Below are positions 1-8,668 of a stretch of DNA of 64,000 nucleotides, piece after piece. Both the position numbers and the translations under genes were made by a program. The notes below the pieces were generated by a model, which saw only the letters and a list, made by a program, of their open reading frames with translations, ran no database searches and had not been told where the DNA came from. The DNA is from SB25 sp029560875 (lineage in GTDB: Bacteria; Bacteroidota; Bacteroidia; Bacteroidales; Tenuifilaceae), in assembly GCA_035388225.1 (NCBI GenBank), contig DAOOPM010000008.1, positions 75,335 through 139,334 of the forward strand. Direction: 5' to 3'. Position 1 is the stretch's first letter, and every line of letters starts with the position of its first letter.

Positions 1-1
1 A

Positions 2-1987
2 CCCGATGGCATTACCTATTTGCCAACGGATAGAAGGGTGTCCAATTCAGTAAATGGCATGGACTTGCTCTCATCGATGAAGCCGCCACGCATTTATGTT
101 GACCCCGTATCATACAACATTTCTGTGCGTGGAGGAGGAGACGTTGTGTTACTTATTAATGATCGACCTGCGACATCGGGTGAGATTCAAAGTATCGACC
201 CTGAGCTTATTAGACGCATCGATTATTACGATAAACCCACACCCCGTTTTCCACTAGCATCTATTGTAATCAATCTAACTGTTGATTTACCTGCAAGGGG
301 CGGTGCTGTAAACGTAAATATTACGGAAGGGATTAGTAATACTTATGGGGAGCATTATGTAATTGGCAGGGTATACAATGGTAGGCATAGCTTTATGGTA
401 GACTGGCAACCTCAATTTCGTTATTCTTTTAGCCAAATGCGGGAGCGTTCCGATTATTTCAATTTCCCTTCAGAAACTATATCTAGAAATGAAATTGCAA
501 TTCCAGCTCGTCAAATATATTGGCATAATAACAGTTCCGCTCATTACAACTATACCGGACGTAAGATTATGCTTGATATTGCGGGGTTTGGTCAGTTCGA
601 TAGGGATAAAAACAATGATTTTGCAGGTCGTGTAATCACAAAAACTTCATCAAAATCCGATACAACAATTAATAATGAGCATAACTTTGAGAGGAACACA
701 ACTCAGGGGATAAGCACATATATTGAGGTTAAGAGTCCAATAGGGCCTTTATATATTAACGCCGACTATAGTCTTAGAAGTGCTAAATACAAACGTGAAT
801 TTGAGGAGTTTTCCTCCATTAACCCTTTCTTTTCTAGCAATAGTAATTCTGAAGAAATACATCTTACAGGTTTGCAGGGCAATTACAATGCGCCACTCCC
901 ATTAGGTGAAATGTGGTCTGGGATGTTATCTCTATCGAGTAGTTGGCGTAGTAGATGGATAAGCAATAGTTATTCTTCGTTAGGAGTTGAGCCTGTTGCT
1001 GTAAATATGCGGCAGAATAATGGTGAAAATAAAATTATGTTGATGGTAATGGGCGACAAATTAATGCTTGCATTAGGGGCAGTACATTTTTGGCAGAACT
1101 ATAGCATTGATGATTATACTAAAAGGTGGTCGCAGTGGTTACCTATTGGTGCAATAAGCCTTAGCCCAACAAGAACTTGGACTGTCGATTTGGATGCTAT
1201 GCTCAAGTATAGTCAACCTCCCATAGGAGAACTTACCACTTCAGAGATACGACTCGATCCTTATCAAGTTCAGCGAGGAAATCCTAATCTAACCAATACT
1301 AGACTTTTACAGTTCACACTTAATAATACATTGGAATTAACTTCGAAATATGAGTTGTTTGTCCAAGGTAAATACCGCCAAATTCAGAACCCAATAATGG
1401 ATATAAGTTTTTTGGAGCAACAAGCCGATCTTAGTTATATAGTTGTGCGTATGCCCGAAAATCTGAATAAATTTACTCAATATACGGCTAGTTGTTCGTT
1501 AGAAGGCACTGAAATCTGGAATTTTCTTTCGTTTAGTTTATGGGGTGGCTTTAGTCATTACATTAGCGATGGGGGTAGTGTTTACGAGCACGAAGCTTTT
1601 ATTCCTTTTTGCCAGGGGCAGTTTAACATAAAGTGGCGCAAGTGGGATTTCGTGTCCGAAATGTGGTATGGTCAAACCGATGCACAGATGGGAGAAGTGC
1701 TGAAGAGTAAAAGTTTGCACAGTAGATTTATTGTATCATCGCAGTACGGTAAGTTAAGAGTGTCGGTAGGTGTAATGAATCCTTTTCTTAAGGTTCGAGA
1801 TGTAAAGTACGAAAACCTGTCTGCAATTGCACCTTACACTCGCTATGCCTACAACCAGATGTACGAGAACCTTTTTTTTGCTAAATTAACCTACTTGTTC
1901 TCATGGGGCAGTGAACAAAGGAAGAGAGGAAAACCCAAGTTTAAAGCAACGGAGCAGGAAACTACTATTATTAAGGGAGAAAGATAG
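2..1987 (+). CDS. Outer-membrane beta-barrel protein (TonB-receptor-like), 5' partial
   Basis: The frame is already open at the left edge, so the N-terminus is missing; a TTG at 20 is internal. About 660 residues are visible. The first part (LINDRPATSGEIQSIDPELI, then an IDYYDKP stretch) resembles the plug region of Bacteroidota TonB-receptor-like proteins. The rest has the alternating aromatic/polar strand pattern of a large barrel (many Y/W/F-rich strands, NPNLTNTRLLQF-type segment). The family usually has a carboxypeptidase-like regulatory domain and plug upstream. It ends 44 nt before the peptidase-ABC exporter and probably shares its transcript, so it may be the outer-membrane partner of that exporter. 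That role is inference. A plain TonB-dependent uptake receptor is the alternative. Confidence 0.7.
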   Translation, partial: PDGITYLPTDRRVSNSVNGMDLLSSMKPPRIYVDPVSYNISVRGGGDVVLLINDRPATSGEIQSIDPELIRRIDYYDKPTPRFPLASIVINLTVDLPARGGAVNVNITEGISNTYGEHYVIGRVYNGRHSFMVDWQPQFRYSFSQMRERSDYFNFPSETISRNEIAIPARQIYWHNNSSAHYNYTGRKIMLDIAGFGQFDRDKNNDFAGRVITKTSSKSDTTINNEHNFERNTTQGISTYIEVKSPIGPLYINADYSLRSAKYKREFEEFSSINPFFSSNSNSEEIHLTGLQGNYNAPLPLGEMWSGMLSLSSSWRSRWISNSYSSLGVEPVAVNMRQNNGENKIMLMVMGDKLMLALGAVHFWQNYSIDDYTKRWSQWLPIGAISLSPTRTWTVDLDAMLKYSQPPIGELTTSEIRLDPYQVQRGNPNLTNTRLLQFTLNNTLELTSKYELFVQGKYRQIQNPIMDISFLEQQADLSYIVVRMPENLNKFTQYTASCSLEGTEIWNFLSFSLWGGFSHYISDGGSVYEHEAFIPFCQGQFNIKWRKWDFVSEMWYGQTDAQMGEVLKSKSLHSRFIVSSQYGKLRVSVGVMNPFLKVRDVKYENLSAIAPYTRYAYNQMYENLFFAKLTYLFSWGSEQRKRGKPKFKATEQETTIIKGER

Positions 1988-2031
1988 TGTATTGATTAAG
2001 TAAATGGATTTTTAGACTGATTTTGGGAAGT

Positions 2032-4230
2032 ATGATTTTTGTAAAACAACGTGATGCAATGGATTGTGGTCCGGCCTGCTTGGCCATGATTTCTTTTTAC
2101 TATGGGAGAATGCAGAGTATTGAGTATTTGAGAAAAGAATGTTTTTTTGATAAAAACGGGGTGTCACTTTTAGGTATAAGCCGTGCCGCTGAAAAACTTG
2201 GATTTAAGACAGTAGGAGGTAGACTTACTTTTGAAAAACTTGCCGAAAAAGCTTTGTTGCCATGCATTGCTCATTGGGATCAAAATCATTTTGTTGTAAT
2301 ATACAAAGTAAAGAAAAACCGTAAGAATAATTATGCTGTATATGTCGCAGATCCTGGAAAGGGTTTAGTAACTTATAATAAAGAAGAGTTTTGCGAGGGT
2401 TGGTTGAGCACAAAGGCTGGTGGAGAGGATAAAGGTGTGGTTCTGTTATTGGAACCAACACAATTATTCTATTCTCAAAATGGAACTTTGAATATTAAGA
2501 AAGGGAGATACGTATTTTTATGGGGATATGTGAAACAATACAGACGTTTTTTTATTCAACTGATTTTGGGACTTGCCGTGGGTTCTATAATTCAGCTTCT
2601 ATTTCCGTTTTTAACACAAGCTATTGTCGATGAAGGTATTGGTAGCAAGGATATTGGGTTCGTTTGGCTTGTACTTATTGCTCAAATAATGTTGCTTTTT
2701 AGTAATACTATAATAGGATTCGTCCGTGGAAAAATTCTCCTCCATATTAGTTCTCGTATTAACATCTCATTAATATCGGATTTTTTTATAAAACTAATGA
2801 AATTACCAATGCGTTTTTTTGATACCAAGCTGTTGGGCGATATTTTACAGCGCATTGAAGATCATAGGCGTTTAGAGCAATTTCTAACTTCTAGCACTCT
2901 TAATCTGTTGTTTTCAATCTTTACTTTTTTTGTTTTTGGATTAGTGCTGCTGAAGTATAATCTGATGATATTTACAATTTTTATTGTTGGTAGTTTGATT
3001 TATAGTGGTTGGATAATATTTTTCTTAAAAAAAAGAAGGCAATTGGATTTTCGATATTTTGAATTATCTGGTAAGAATAGGAATATCACCTACCAACTTA
3101 TTAATGGTATGCAAGAAATTAAATTGCAAGGATGTGAACACCGGAAACGCTGGGATTGGGAGGATGTTCAGGCTGAACTTTTTGACGCAAACCTTAAGTC
3201 TTTGAATCTACAACAAACACAGCAGGCTGGCAGTATTACCATCAATGAGTTGAAAAATATCTTGATTACGATTTTTTCTGCATCCTCTGTAATTAGCGGA
3301 AATATGACCTTAGGGATGATGCTTGCTGTGCAATATATAATTGGTCAGTTAAACAGTCCAGTCGAGCAGTTGGTTCAGTTTATTTATTCTTGGCAAGATG
3401 TCAGCATTAGTCTTGATCGTATGAACGAGATACATTCAGAGCAAAATGAAGAGAACGAAAATAGAAAAGTTTCTTCAATAAGTTCTAAAGATAATACGAT
3501 TGAGATACACAATCTTTATTTCAGGTACGAAGGAGTTAGGCCAGACTATGTGCTAAACGATATAAACTTTACGATACCCTCAGGAAAAGTTACGGCCATA
3601 GTGGGTGCAAGTGGTAGTGGGAAAACCACCCTTGTTAAACTAATGTTGGGGTACTATACTCCCCAAAGCGGAGGCGTTTCTGTTGGGGGTGATAATCTGG
3701 AGCAATTCAATCTTGTATGGTGGCGACAAAATTGTGGAGCTGTAATGCAAGATGGGTATCTTTTCTCAGATACAATAGCGCGTAACATAGCAACAAGCGA
3801 TGAAAGCCCAGATATTGAAAGAATTCGATACGCTGCTCGTATAGCAAATATAGCAAATTACATTGAGGCTCTTCCTCTGGGCTATAACACAATGATCGGT
3901 CAAGATGGTCAAGGTATTAGTCATGGTCAGAGACAGCGTATACTAATAGCCCGAGTAGTCTACAAGAATCCTCAGTTTGTTTTTTTTGATGAAGCCACCA
4001 ATGCGCTGGATGCTAGTAACGAAAAGGCTATAGTCGAAAATCTTGTGAGTTTTTACAGGGATAAAACGGTTCTTGTTGTAGCACATCGTTTATCAACAGT
4101 CAAAAATGCAGATCAAATTGTAGTTCTAGATAATGGTAGTGTGGTGGAGATCGGCACGCACGAGAAACTTACTGCGAAAAAAGGTAAGTATTATGAGTTG
4201 GTTAGGAATCAATTAGAATTAGGTGGTTAG
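2032..4230 (+). CDS. C39-peptidase-containing ABC transporter (PCAT), bacteriocin/peptide exporter
   Basis: Predicted to cleave a double-glycine-type leader and export the peptide across the inner membrane. From ATG 2032 the protein has 732 residues; a TTG nine bases earlier is less likely because GGGAAG precedes the ATG. The N-terminal C39 peptidase has Cys12 (AMDCGPACLAM), His86 (QNHFVVIY) and Asp107 (VADPG). A six-helix ABC membrane domain spans about 165-450. The nucleotide-binding domain has Walker A GASGSGKTT (525-533), signature ISHGQRQRI (629-637), Walker B FVFFDEATNALD (649-660) and H-loop His685. The signature reads SHGQ rather than SGGQ. The length is normal for the family. It overlaps no gene but is followed at once by a short HlyD-like protein. 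No leader-peptide substrate gene is visible; it may lie upstream of the window. Confidence 0.92.
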   Translation: MIFVKQRDAMDCGPACLAMISFYYGRMQSIEYLRKECFFDKNGVSLLGISRAAEKLGFKTVGGRLTFEKLAEKALLPCIAHWDQNHFVVIYKVKKNRKNNYAVYVADPGKGLVTYNKEEFCEGWLSTKAGGEDKGVVLLLEPTQLFYSQNGTLNIKKGRYVFLWGYVKQYRRFFIQLILGLAVGSIIQLLFPFLTQAIVDEGIGSKDIGFVWLVLIAQIMLLFSNTIIGFVRGKILLHISSRINISLISDFFIKLMKLPMRFFDTKLLGDILQRIEDHRRLEQFLTSSTLNLLFSIFTFFVFGLVLLKYNLMIFTIFIVGSLIYSGWIIFFLKKRRQLDFRYFELSGKNRNITYQLINGMQEIKLQGCEHRKRWDWEDVQAELFDANLKSLNLQQTQQAGSITINELKNILITIFSASSVISGNMTLGMMLAVQYIIGQLNSPVEQLVQFIYSWQDVSISLDRMNEIHSEQNEENENRKVSSISSKDNTIEIHNLYFRYEGVRPDYVLNDINFTIPSGKVTAIVGASGSGKTTLVKLMLGYYTPQSGGVSVGGDNLEQFNLVWWRQNCGAVMQDGYLFSDTIARNIATSDESPDIERIRYAARIANIANYIEALPLGYNTMIGQDGQGISHGQRQRILIARVVYKNPQFVFFDEATNALDASNEKAIVENLVSFYRDKTVLVVAHRLSTVKNADQIVVLDNGSVVEIGTHEKLTAKKGKYYELVRNQLELGG

Positions 4231-4240
4231 TCTGAATGCT

Positions 4241-4717
4241 ATGGAATATCCAAATTTTGAATTAAGGAGCGAAAAAGTGCGGCACGTAATAGGACAAGTT
4301 CCTTCGACGCTTATTCAGTATGGTGTTTTTTCTGTTGTTATTGCTTTATTGGTACTTTTTACTATTTCATTCTTTTTGCCATATAAGCAAGTTGTGAATG
4401 GGGTTTTAGTTATTAATGAAATAAAACTCGTTTCAGTTGATAGTGCATGGCTAAGTGTTGAGTTTAAGATGCCAGAGGAAAGAAGTTCAATCAACCCAAT
4501 TAATTGTGATGTAACTCTTGTTACTCCAGAAGATTCGATATGTGGTAAGGTAATAAAATATGATAAATTAAGAACAAGAGAGGGGCGGAATAGGGCAGAG
4601 GTGGTGTTGCTTAAGAGTGGAGATGTTGAAAGGCTTAATGTTTCGGAAGTTGATTTTTCGCTTACCCTTAGAGAAACAACGGTGTTTTTTTATTTTATTA
4701 GTGGTCTTAGAATTTAA
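4241..4717 (+). CDS. Short HlyD-like membrane protein, probable exporter accessory
   Basis: 158 residues from ATG 4241; a GTG at 4223 inside the preceding gene is possible but poorer. A cytoplasmic N-terminus (ELRSEKVRHVIGQVPST) is followed by one transmembrane helix at about residues 31-50 and FLPYKQVVNGVLVI. This resembles the start of Bacteroidota HlyD-family membrane-fusion proteins. The periplasmic part is only about 105 residues of beta-rich sequence. The long coiled-coil hairpin and lipoyl halves seen in normal HlyD proteins (about 400 residues) are absent. It starts 10 nt after the ABC exporter stop, so it is very likely co-expressed with it. It could be a reduced membrane-fusion protein, a decayed one, or a new accessory subunit. 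The HlyD relationship rests on the N-terminal pattern only. Confidence 0.6.
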   Translation: MEYPNFELRSEKVRHVIGQVPSTLIQYGVFSVVIALLVLFTISFFLPYKQVVNGVLVINEIKLVSVDSAWLSVEFKMPEERSSINPINCDVTLVTPEDSICGKVIKYDKLRTREGRNRAEVVLLKSGDVERLNVSEVDFSLTLRETTVFFYFISGLRI

Positions 4718-4752
4718 ATCCAAAGGTTCTTTTACTTATATGTAATTTGAAG

Positions 4753-4788
4753 TACACGAAGAGTAGAGTGGCCCTTACTCTTCGTGTA
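4753..4788. terminator. Bidirectional hairpin between exporter unit and ftsZ
   Basis: Perfect 13-bp inverted repeat (TACACGAAGAGTA, 4753-4765, and its complement at 4776-4788) with a 10-nt loop. The flanks extend the pairing: AATTTGAA near 4743 is complementary to TTCAAATT near 4791-4798, with a small bulge. It lies between the plus-strand stop at 4717 and the minus-strand ftsZ stop at 4808, the expected place for a shared terminator of convergent transcripts. Confidence 0.8.
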
Positions 4789-4807
4789 AGTTTCAAATTG
4801 TTGATAA

Positions 4808-6277
4808 TTAATCCACATTATCATGTAAATACGAATTATCCGGCCTCAAGAAAATATCTCCATCGTCAGTCTCACTTAAAGTTGTGCGCGATAAACTGCT
4901 GGTGTTTGAATGGTCGGTATCGTCGAGCTGGACGTTGCGACGCTTGTAAGCAGGAATGCTTTCTAACTCATCTATATTACTCCACCTGTTACCATTTGGC
5001 GCAGGATGTGGCTTGCTGGTTGGAACTGTAGGTTTTGCTGATGTTTTTGGCTGCATAGCATCCTCTGCTCTAACAGGGCGAGGTGTTGAAACAGTTCTAA
5101 CCTCAAATTCCTCGGCTGCAACATCAAACTCAATTACACGCTGAGATGTATCAATTGTTTCGGGTTTTTTAGGTCGGCGAGTTGGCTGTTTGCGTTCTGT
5201 TTCGTCCAAAATGTATGGAGTTGTTTCAACACGATTAGAACGGATTCCACCATCGAGTTCAACCACATCAACCTCCTTGTTACGAACGTAAAGTTCAGGT
5301 ATGCTACTTGTTCCAAAACCAGTGGCAATTACGGTTACGTTCAAATCTTCGCCAAGCGAAGGGTCGCAGCCGTTACCCCAAATTAGGTCGGCATCGTCGC
5401 CTGCAGCTGATTGAACATAATCGATAATTAGGCCAATCTCCTCCATTGTAATCTCATCCTGACCGTAAGTTACATTCAACAGAATGTTGCGTGCACCGGA
5501 AATGTCGTTATTGTTTAGCAATGGCGACTCCAACGCTTCTTTTACCGCTGTAAGCGCCCTATTTTCGCCAGTTGCACGTGCCGAGCCCATAAGCGCAACA
5601 CCGCTGTTGGTCATTACAGTTTCAACATCGGCAAAGTCCACGTTTATGTAGCCATGAACAGTTATAATTTCGGCGATACCTTTGGCGGCAGTTGCCAAAA
5701 CATCATCGGCTTTGGCAAAAGCCTCGGTAACCTTAAGGTTACCGTATATCTCTAGAATCTTCTCGTTGTTTACTACAAGCAAAGAATCTACATGCTGGCG
5801 AATATTCTCGATACCTTCAACCGCTTGTGCAATGCGCTTTTTGCCCTCGTTGCGGAACGGGATAGTCACTATGGCAACAGTTAGTATTCCCAGTTCCTTT
5901 GCCGCTTTAGCAATAATTGGCGCAGCACCAGTTCCGGTACCACCGCCCATTCCGGCGGTAATAAACACCATCTTGGTATTGTTCGATAGGAAATCGACAA
6001 TATGCTGTAAACTCTCTATGGCCGCCTGACGTCCAATTTCTGGTTTATTACCAGCCCCGCGCCCCTCGGTTAGCGATGCTCCCAGCTGAATTTTAAACTC
6101 AACGGGACTATTAACCATTGCCTGGGCATCGGTGTTGCACAGCACAAAGTCAACATCCTTGATTCCCATACGGTTCATATAGTTAACCGCATTTCCTCCG
6201 CCGCCACCAACTCCAATCACTTTGATTATGGATGCGTTATTTGACGGTAACTCGAAATTAATTAGTTCGTCGGCCAT
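4808..6277 (-). CDS. ftsZ: Cell division GTPase FtsZ
   Basis: Tubulin-like GTPase that polymerises into the Z ring at mid-cell. 489 residues. The N-terminal GTPase core has GVGGGGGNAVNYM and the tubulin signature GGGTGTGAAP. Catalytic-loop and synergy-domain sequence continues to about residue 320. A variable polar linker follows, then a conserved tail peptide IPAYKRRNVQL, which in this family binds FtsA. About 40 further residues end in SYLHDNVD, a tail commonly seen in Bacteroidota FtsZ. Last gene of the dcw cluster. It is separated from ftsA by 222 nt, so it could also have its own promoter, although no convincing box was found. The start ATG follows from the conserved N-terminus. Confidence 0.98.
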   Translation of the reverse strand: MADELINFELPSNNASIIKVIGVGGGGGNAVNYMNRMGIKDVDFVLCNTDAQAMVNSPVEFKIQLGASLTEGRGAGNKPEIGRQAAIESLQHIVDFLSNNTKMVFITAGMGGGTGTGAAPIIAKAAKELGILTVAIVTIPFRNEGKKRIAQAVEGIENIRQHVDSLLVVNNEKILEIYGNLKVTEAFAKADDVLATAAKGIAEIITVHGYINVDFADVETVMTNSGVALMGSARATGENRALTAVKEALESPLLNNNDISGARNILLNVTYGQDEITMEEIGLIIDYVQSAAGDDADLIWGNGCDPSLGEDLNVTVIATGFGTSSIPELYVRNKEVDVVELDGGIRSNRVETTPYILDETERKQPTRRPKKPETIDTSQRVIEFDVAAEEFEVRTVSTPRPVRAEDAMQPKTSAKPTVPTSKPHPAPNGNRWSNIDELESIPAYKRRNVQLDDTDHSNTSSLSRTTLSETDDGDIFLRPDNSYLHDNVD

Positions 6278-6287
6278 AGTTTTTTGA

Positions 6288-6310
6288 GTTAAAAGTTAAA
6301 AGTTAAAAGT
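6288..6310. repeat. Short tandem repeat, unit GTTAAAA
   Basis: Three exact copies of the 7-mer GTTAAAA (6288-6308) plus a partial fourth, in the 222-nt gap between ftsA and ftsZ just upstream of the ftsZ start. It is a simple-sequence spacer with no obvious coding or promoter role. Confidence 0.7.
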
Positions 6311-6370
6311 AGAAAGTACCACAGTTAACTTTAACACTTTAGTTTATAATTTAAAACCATTTTTATTCTT

Positions 6371-6398
6371 TGTCATGCTGAACGTAGTGAAGCATCTG
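6371..6398. repeat. REP-like dispersed repeat, half element
   Basis: A TGTCATGCTGAACGTAGTGA stretch followed by AGCATCTG. It matches the left half of the palindromic element at 10083 (TGTCATGCTG, then GAAGCATCT) with a few differences. It lies in the ftsA-ftsZ gap. The opposite half seen at 10121-10149 is not obvious here. Confidence 0.6.
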
Positions 6399-6499
6399 TT
6401 TTTCAGACCAATTTTGCACAAAGCAAATTCAGCAAAACAATTATATCTTAATAAAAAACACTATTTACTTCAATATCAAATCTAGTTTGCACTCTAGAA

Positions 6500-7855
6500 T
6501 TACATCTCAGTATCAGTCTCGTCGAATAAACCCGAAAACATATTCTTTATAGCAGTCATTCTGCCACTTCCACGACGTTCGGCTGGGCTGTCAAGTTCAA
6601 ACTCATCCTTCTGTTTCTCAACTACAGGTCGTACCTGTGCTTGTGGTTGAATTTGTGGTTGTGCCTGTGGCTGAACATATGTCTTCTTCTCAATCACCTC
6701 AACCTTTTTATCTAAACCCAGAAGCACTAAGCCTAATGCGGTTGATAGCTGTGGTTGGTTGAAATCCTCCAACGAATCGGAGCTTAACTGCTCTACAGGA
6801 TAACCAATACGAACATCGAACCCGGTTTTGAAACGGATTAACTGAGGTAAATGCTTCAAAAGGGCACCACCACCAGTAATTACAACACCCGCACTTAGCT
6901 TATTGGCGTAACCCGAAAGGTTAATCTCATAAGCCACAAAGTCCAGAATCTCCTCCATACGTGCCTGAATGATTCCAGCAAGGTTCTTAACCGAAATCTC
7001 CTTAGGCTCACGACCGCTAATGCCAGGAATAGTAATGATTTTGTTGTCTGGCGCAATATCGGCCAATGCGCAACCAAATTTCTCCTTAAGCAAATCGGCT
7101 TGTTTTAGTAGGATTGAGCAACCATCCTTGATATCCTGGGTGATGATATTTCCACCGAAAGGAATAACGGCAGTATGGCGGACATTTCCGTTGTAGTAGA
7201 TAGCCAAATCGGTAGTACCACCACCAATATCAACCAAAGCAACGCCAGCCTCGCGCTCATCGTCGGTAAGAACGGACTCGCCCGAAGCAAGTGGCTCAAG
7301 AACCAACTCGTTAACGTTAAGTCCAACACGGTTAACGCACTTCTCGATATGCTTTGCCGATGATGTTTTGCCAATTACAATATGGAAGTTTGCCTCCAAG
7401 CGGCGGCCTACCATACCTACAGGCTTATCAACCGACTCATTGTCGATAAAGTACTCCAGCGGAAGAACGTGCAGGATTGTTTCGCCAGCCTCAACAGGTA
7501 TGCGGTGCATATCGTTAATTAGCCTGTTTATGTCCTTCTGCGAAATTTCCACATCGTCGGACTCAAGGTTGATATATCCACGGTTCTTGATGCTGCGGAT
7601 ATGCTGACCAGCAATACCTACGTAAACCGACTTAAAATCGATTCCGGTTTCAATCTTAACCTCGTTAACTGTTTTTTCGATAGCCTTAACGGTATCCTCG
7701 ATATTCTGAATCATACCCTTCTTAATTCCAGTCGATTCAGTGGTGCTTAGTCCAACTATCTGAAGCTTTCCGTTAGGAGTCTTTTTGCCAACCAATGTTA
7801 CCACTTTGGTGGTTCCAAGGTCAATTGCTGCTACATACTCATTACTTTGTGCCAT
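6500..7855 (-). CDS. ftsA: Cell division protein FtsA
   Basis: Actin-like ATPase that tethers FtsZ filaments to the membrane and recruits later division proteins. 451 residues. AIDLGTTKVVTLVGKK at the start is the phosphate-1 motif, ALVDIGGGTTDLAIY is phosphate-2, and ITGGGALLKHLPQL is the adenosine-binding motif. SHS2 (1C) domain sequence lies between them. The Pro/Gln-rich stretch near residues 395-415 (QPQAQPQIQPQAQVRP) is a flexible linker before the C-terminal end GRMTAIKNMFSGLFDE. That end looks amphipathic, consistent with the membrane-targeting helix known from the family. It starts 4 nt after the ftsQ stop. Confidence 0.97.
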   Translation of the reverse strand: MAQSNEYVAAIDLGTTKVVTLVGKKTPNGKLQIVGLSTTESTGIKKGMIQNIEDTVKAIEKTVNEVKIETGIDFKSVYVGIAGQHIRSIKNRGYINLESDDVEISQKDINRLINDMHRIPVEAGETILHVLPLEYFIDNESVDKPVGMVGRRLEANFHIVIGKTSSAKHIEKCVNRVGLNVNELVLEPLASGESVLTDDEREAGVALVDIGGGTTDLAIYYNGNVRHTAVIPFGGNIITQDIKDGCSILLKQADLLKEKFGCALADIAPDNKIITIPGISGREPKEISVKNLAGIIQARMEEILDFVAYEINLSGYANKLSAGVVITGGGALLKHLPQLIRFKTGFDVRIGYPVEQLSSDSLEDFNQPQLSTALGLVLLGLDKKVEVIEKKTYVQPQAQPQIQPQAQVRPVVEKQKDEFELDSPAERRGSGRMTAIKNMFSGLFDETDTEM

Positions 7856-7859
7856 AGTG

Positions 7860-8666
7860 TTATCGTTTAGTGCAAACTATTTGATTTGAATACTTTAAGT
7901 TTATTATTTTGTATTTATTCCAACCCTCGGTTGGTAGTGCCTCCTTGTAGAACACCATCAACTTTTTGAGTTTAATCCTAAAATTTCTGAATCCGCCCAG
8001 CTGTATAACATGAGGTCCAACCACAGGAATCAACTCAACATTACGAGTTCCGTTAACGTAAACCTGAGCAATTTGTGCATTCCAAAAATCGTCCTCCGAT
8101 ACAAACTTTGCAAAATCGTAGATTCGGCAAATTGTTGGCTTTTCGCCCCCAACAATGCTATCGTTCCAAGCCAACACATTCACATTGGGCTTAACCTTAA
8201 AAGGTTCCTTAACGTTACCGCTAACCACCATTACGTGTGCTGTATAGTTTGGAGATGTTGGCATAATCAACCCCTCATCGTCGATATAGTAACTCTGCCC
8301 AGTGGCGTTGAAAACACGCACCAACGGACGACGCTGCTTAACTGTAACACGCAGTTTTCCGTCGAGAGATTTGTAAACTTGAACATCGCGTACTGCAACC
8401 ATTCCCGATATTTCGTCCTCAAGTTTTTTAGTGTTGATATCGTTAAGGTGTTTTCCCATTGGGGTTGATTTCGACGAAGTCAGCATTCGCTTCACTGTAG
8501 ATGATTTCACAAATTGATAGTCAGCGCTGTCCAACACCTCAACCTCAATAGATTTACACACCACGCCCTTAGCCCGTTTCGATGAGAACATCAAGCCGTA
8601 AACTAGGTAGGCAATTAGAACCAACCAAGCCACAGAGAATAGTATGATTCTGCTACGCTTCTTCAT
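7860..8666 (-). CDS. ftsQ: Cell division protein FtsQ
   Basis: Bitopic divisome protein. The chosen start (MKKRSRIILFSVAWLVLIAY) gives 268 residues. A longer frame reaches into murC but adds an Arg-rich, non-conserved stretch, and the chosen ATG sits 2 nt after the murC stop. A short basic N-terminus and one transmembrane helix (about residues 5-25) are followed by a POTRA-like part (SIEVEVLDSADYQFVKSSTV) and the FtsQ beta domain (VRDVQVYKSLDGKLRVTVKQ). It lies between murC and ftsA as in most dcw clusters. Sequence identity in FtsQ is low, so the call rests on topology, POTRA pattern and position. Confidence 0.88.
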   Translation of the reverse strand: MKKRSRIILFSVAWLVLIAYLVYGLMFSSKRAKGVVCKSIEVEVLDSADYQFVKSSTVKRMLTSSKSTPMGKHLNDINTKKLEDEISGMVAVRDVQVYKSLDGKLRVTVKQRRPLVRVFNATGQSYYIDDEGLIMPTSPNYTAHVMVVSGNVKEPFKVKPNVNVLAWNDSIVGGEKPTICRIYDFAKFVSEDDFWNAQIAQVYVNGTRNVELIPVVGPHVIQLGGFRNFRIKLKKLMVFYKEALPTEGWNKYKIINLKYSNQIVCTKR

Positions 8667-8668
8667 CG

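Noticed and set aside
4747..6029. Plus-strand open frames opposite ftsZ
   Set aside because: They lie fully antisense to a well-conserved gene, lack domains, and have the composition expected of shadow frames.
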